From Woeseia oceani (lineage in GTDB: Bacteria > Pseudomonadota > Gammaproteobacteria > Steroidobacterales > Woeseiaceae), in the NCBI RefSeq assembly GCF_001677435.1, contig NZ_CP016268.1:2903001-2967000 (forward strand): DNA of 64,000 nt. The letters are read 5' to 3'. The position numbers and the translations under genes are program-made. Position 1 is the stretch's first letter. Every line of letters begins with the position of its first letter. Below are positions 61,614-64,000 of this stretch, piece by piece. Under the pieces are notes generated by a model, which ran no database searches, was not told where the DNA came from, and saw only the letters and a program-made list of their open reading frames with translations.

Positions 61614-63458
61614 CTATTCCGCCGGCAGCCGCAGACCGATCAGCAACGGGTCATGATCGGCGGCGCGCCAGGGGGTATCCGGCTCGAACAAGGCCGGGTC
61701 GCGAGCAAACTCGAGGTTGTAGTCGTACAGCGGGGCCTCATCCGCATTGATATGCCATTCAGCGGCACCGCTGACATACGGAGCGAGAGCCGGCGTCGCG
61801 AAAGCATGATCGAGGGCTCCTGACTCGCCCCTGTAAACCAGCGACCAGGCGCCTTCGCCGACGTACTCGCGAATGAGGTTTGTCAGTCCGCCCTCCTCCA
61901 TTGCCCTGATCGGGTCTTCCTTCATGTAGGCGTTGAAATCCCCGATCGCCAGCGCGAACGGATTGCCGCTGCCGGTCGGATCCGAGGCCAACCAGTTGAC
62001 CAGCGCCTGGGCCGCGCGTGTGCGACTTAGATTGCAATTGGCCTGGCCGTCACCGCGGTTCGGGTCGTTGTCCGTATCGCAAGGCGAACCCTTGGACTTG
62101 AGGTGCGCAACGGCGACCGTAAAAGCCGCACCGCCTTGCCTGGCTCGAAAACTCTGCGCCACAACGGGTCTGTTCCGGTTGTCGTCGAAGCCAGGATCAA
62201 TGCTGCGATCGAGGACGGCGAAATCACCGGCGGTTTCCACCGTATCCGACCGGTAGATCAGTGCCACCTGAATGGCATCCCCGCCCACTACGCCGGTGCG
62301 TATCGCAGCCCAGCCCGGCTGGCGTTGATTCAGAGCCGCCAGCAGGTCGTCCTGCGACGCACCGGCTGAGTTTTCCAGCTCCATCAGGCCGACGATGTCC
62401 GCGTCGAGTGCGTTGATGGCCGCTGCTGTCTTGGCTCGTTGCCGCTCAAGCTCCGCCTCCGAATCCGCACCACGGCATCCGTCTTTTTGTACCGGCCCAC
62501 AGACCGCTTTACCGCTGTCTGTCTGAGCGAAGTAATTCAGCACATTGAAACTCGCTATTACGAGGTCGCCACCGACATCCGGTCTTGCCGGACGAGGATT
62601 GCGATTGATGAACACCGGCTCGGTCACGGGCAGCAAACGCCAGGCCTGCATGCCGTTGCCGCCATTGCCTCGGCTGTAGCGCAGCACACCGGACAACGCT
62701 TGCAGCTCATCGCCTACCCGTAATGGAAAACCCGGCGCGAAATCACCATTGACGTATTGAATTGGCTTTGGGTTTTGCTCGGCACTGCCGTCATCGAGCA
62801 ACAGTGAGCGCGCAGCACGTTTCAGGCCATGCGCTTGATAGCCGGCGGTATCGGGGCGATTGCCGGAGGTAAACTGCATCTCTCGGGGCTCGGTCGACAG
62901 CAGCAGCTCGCCGTAGCGCTCAAGTCCGTGCAGGTCCTGCACGTACAGTGGGTGTCCTAATGTTACCGGCATGCCTTCGTACGCTTCCAGATCGGCGACA
63001 GGAATGCTGTCGTCATTGAGAACAGTCCGTGCAACCGGGAGTTTGAGCGACGTGTAACGCACTTCGCCACGTCCGACAATCCGTACCGACTCAGCTACGA
63101 TTTGCGTCTCGCCGAAATACTCGCTCACTTTGCCAGCCACCTGCACGCGATTGCCGAGCGCGACGTCAACCGTGTCTGCATTGCGGTCAAAAACGAATAC
63201 GCCATCGGACGACAGCGGATCGCCATCAGGTTCGTCATTCAGCAGAAAGAAGCCGCCCAGAGACCGAACAGTGTCAGCATCGTCATCCTGAAAGTCGCCG
63301 CTAACGATGCCGCTCACGGTAAGCAACTGGCCGACATAGGGACTCTCGGAACCGGTGCCCTGCACGGCAGACGGCGACAAGGTTTCACTGTCAGCCGCAT
63401 CCGGCGTGCAGCCGCCAAGCAACGCACTGATTAGCAAGATTCGAACGTACAAACGCAT
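61614..63458 (-). CDS. ExeM/NucH family extracellular endonuclease lipoprotein
   Basis: A 614-residue extracellular DNase. A lipobox ([10 protein letters not shown], Cys17) anchors it. The N-terminal OB-fold-like region (about 35-150, [33 protein letters not shown]) precedes an endonuclease/exonuclease/phosphatase domain (about 290-612) with [37 protein letters not shown] and [11 protein letters not shown] metal and catalytic motifs. ExeM homologues degrade DNA in biofilms or for phosphate supply. It is separated from the cupin gene by 75 bases. Confidence 0.9.
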   Translation of the reverse strand: MRLYVRILLISALLGGCTPDAADSETLSPSAVQGTGSESPYVGQLLTVSGIVSGDFQDDDADTVRSLGGFFLLNDEPDGDPLSSDGVFVFDRNADTVDVALGNRVQVAGKVSEYFGETQIVAESVRIVGRGEVRYTSLKLPVARTVLNDDSIPVADLEAYEGMPVTLGHPLYVQDLHGLERYGELLLSTEPREMQFTSGNRPDTAGYQAHGLKRAARSLLLDDGSAEQNPKPIQYVNGDFAPGFPLRVGDELQALSGVLRYSRGNGGNGMQAWRLLPVTEPVFINRNPRPARPDVGGDLVIASFNVLNYFAQTDSGKAVCGPVQKDGCRGADSEAELERQRAKTAAAINALDADIVGLMELENSAGASQDDLLAALNQRQPGWAAIRTGVVGGDAIQVALIYRSDTVETAGDFAVLDRSIDPGFDDNRNRPVVAQSFRARQGGAAFTVAVAHLKSKGSPCDTDNDPNRGDGQANCNLSRTRAAQALVNWLASDPTGSGNPFALAIGDFNAYMKEDPIRAMEEGGLTNLIREYVGEGAWSLVYRGESGALDHAFATPALAPYVSGAAEWHINADEAPLYDYNLEFARDPALFEPDTPWRAADHDPLLIGLRLPAE

Positions 63459-63715
63459 GCTGGCACCTCATCGACCCGCAGCAGGATCCGGGGATGTTCT
63501 TATACCATGCGATGGTGATAAACCGACCCCGCCTTGCGATGCGCGGACGGTCCTGTATAGAGTGTGCACAGCAGCGAACGCCGGTAATTCTCCGTACGGA
63601 ATGCACCACGACCCGGCAAAATGCCGGTACCCCTGCGCGTGCCGACACGGGCTCAGCAACGGCTGACCTCCGATTACCACACCGCGCCACAGCACCGCTT
63701 TACGGGAAGAGTCGC

Positions 63716-64000
63716 ATGACAAAATTCCAGTTCCAAAACCGCAATGGTCAGAATTTAACGGCAAACCTCGAACTGCCGCCCGGTGGTCAGTGGCAAACGA
63801 CGGCGTTGTTCGCGCATTGCTTCACTTGCTCGCGCAATATCAAGGCAGCGCGGAACATTTCGCGCTCCCTCGCCGAGGTCGGCTTCGCCGTGTTGCGCTT
63901 TGATTTCACCGGGCTGGGTGAAAGCGACGGCGACTTTGCCGACACCACGTTTTCCAGCAATCTCGATGACCTGGAAGATGCCGCCGAATGGTTGTCCGCC
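63716..64000 (+). CDS. Alpha/beta hydrolase, 5' part (runs off the window)
   Basis: 95 codons are visible: [20 protein letters not shown], then [64 protein letters not shown]. These are the opening strands and oxyanion region of an alpha/beta hydrolase; the [10 protein letters not shown] signature is typical of the version fused to a C-terminal OsmC domain. The Ser nucleophile and any OsmC part lie beyond the window edge. The ATG is preceded by GGGAAGAG. Confidence 0.85.
   Translation, partial: MTKFQFQNRNGQNLTANLELPPGGQWQTTALFAHCFTCSRNIKAARNISRSLAEVGFAVLRFDFTGLGESDGDFADTTFSSNLDDLEDAAEWLSA

Overview
The window looks like a stretch of chromosome from a free-living, moderately GC-rich, Gram-negative bacterium, most likely a marine or sediment gammaproteobacterium of the Woeseia/Chromatiales type. 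This is an inference. It rests on the TonB-dependent receptor with a carboxypeptidase-like N-terminal domain, the many lipoprotein and Sec signal peptides, the abundance of exported peptidases and amidohydrolases, a DUF5916 outer-membrane protein and chromosomal-integron attC sites. I saw no rRNA, tRNA, CRISPR array or prophage.

Layout. 1-13.7 kb: the 5' part of upp, then an almost unbroken minus-strand run of about 25 small single-domain genes (VOC, OsmC, cupin, CsaA, MarC, GNAT, SDR, LysE, HD, GFA, DUF4199, MOSC and others). It includes a membrane-anchored LuxR regulator and a guanidinium exporter (gdx) preceded by a textbook two-hairpin guanidine-II riboswitch. 14-22.5 kb: an aminotransferase, small membrane proteins, a large TonB-dependent receptor, a GNAT, a VF530 protein and an RRM RNA-binding protein. 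23-24.7 kb: a lipoprotein D-aminoacylase. 24.7-26.8 kb: an accessory island with remnants of IS3 and IS110 transposases next to an integrase-less integron cassette array (CALIN) of three cassettes, read on the minus strand and separated by two attC sites that share a nearly identical hairpin core.

27-41 kb: an exported P1 peptidase, a CBM9-like/DUF5916 protein, D-cysteine desulfhydrase plus an Asp/Glu racemase, and an exported two-gene unit whose second gene encodes a D-amino-acid oxidase in circularly permuted order. Then come a TPR lipoprotein, an NHL-repeat protein, an M28 peptidase and an M24 peptidase. 41-49 kb: an SRPBCC/ArsR pair, rsgA, an arsR-arsI pair with an operator-like dyad, an AbgB-like M20 lipoprotein, an exported arginase-fold protein and a type-2 ferredoxin-NADP reductase. 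49-52.2 kb: a lipoprotein with five tandem Ig-like repeats, preceded by a class I cyclic-di-GMP riboswitch. 52.5-64 kb: an amino-acid/amine oxidase, an NhaC-type antiporter, a tightly packed S9 peptidase / D-aminoacylase / M23 peptidase / Na+ symporter operon, a cupin, an ExeM/NucH nuclease and the start of an alpha/beta hydrolase.

How it fits together. The recurrent theme from 23 to 61 kb is breakdown of peptides and D-amino-acid derivatives: two D-aminoacylases, a DmpA-type peptidase, S9, M20, M23, M24 and M28 peptidases, a racemase, D-cysteine desulfhydrase, a D-amino-acid oxidase and Na+-coupled uptake. The most unusual items are the permuted exported D-amino-acid oxidase, the CALIN and the two riboswitches.
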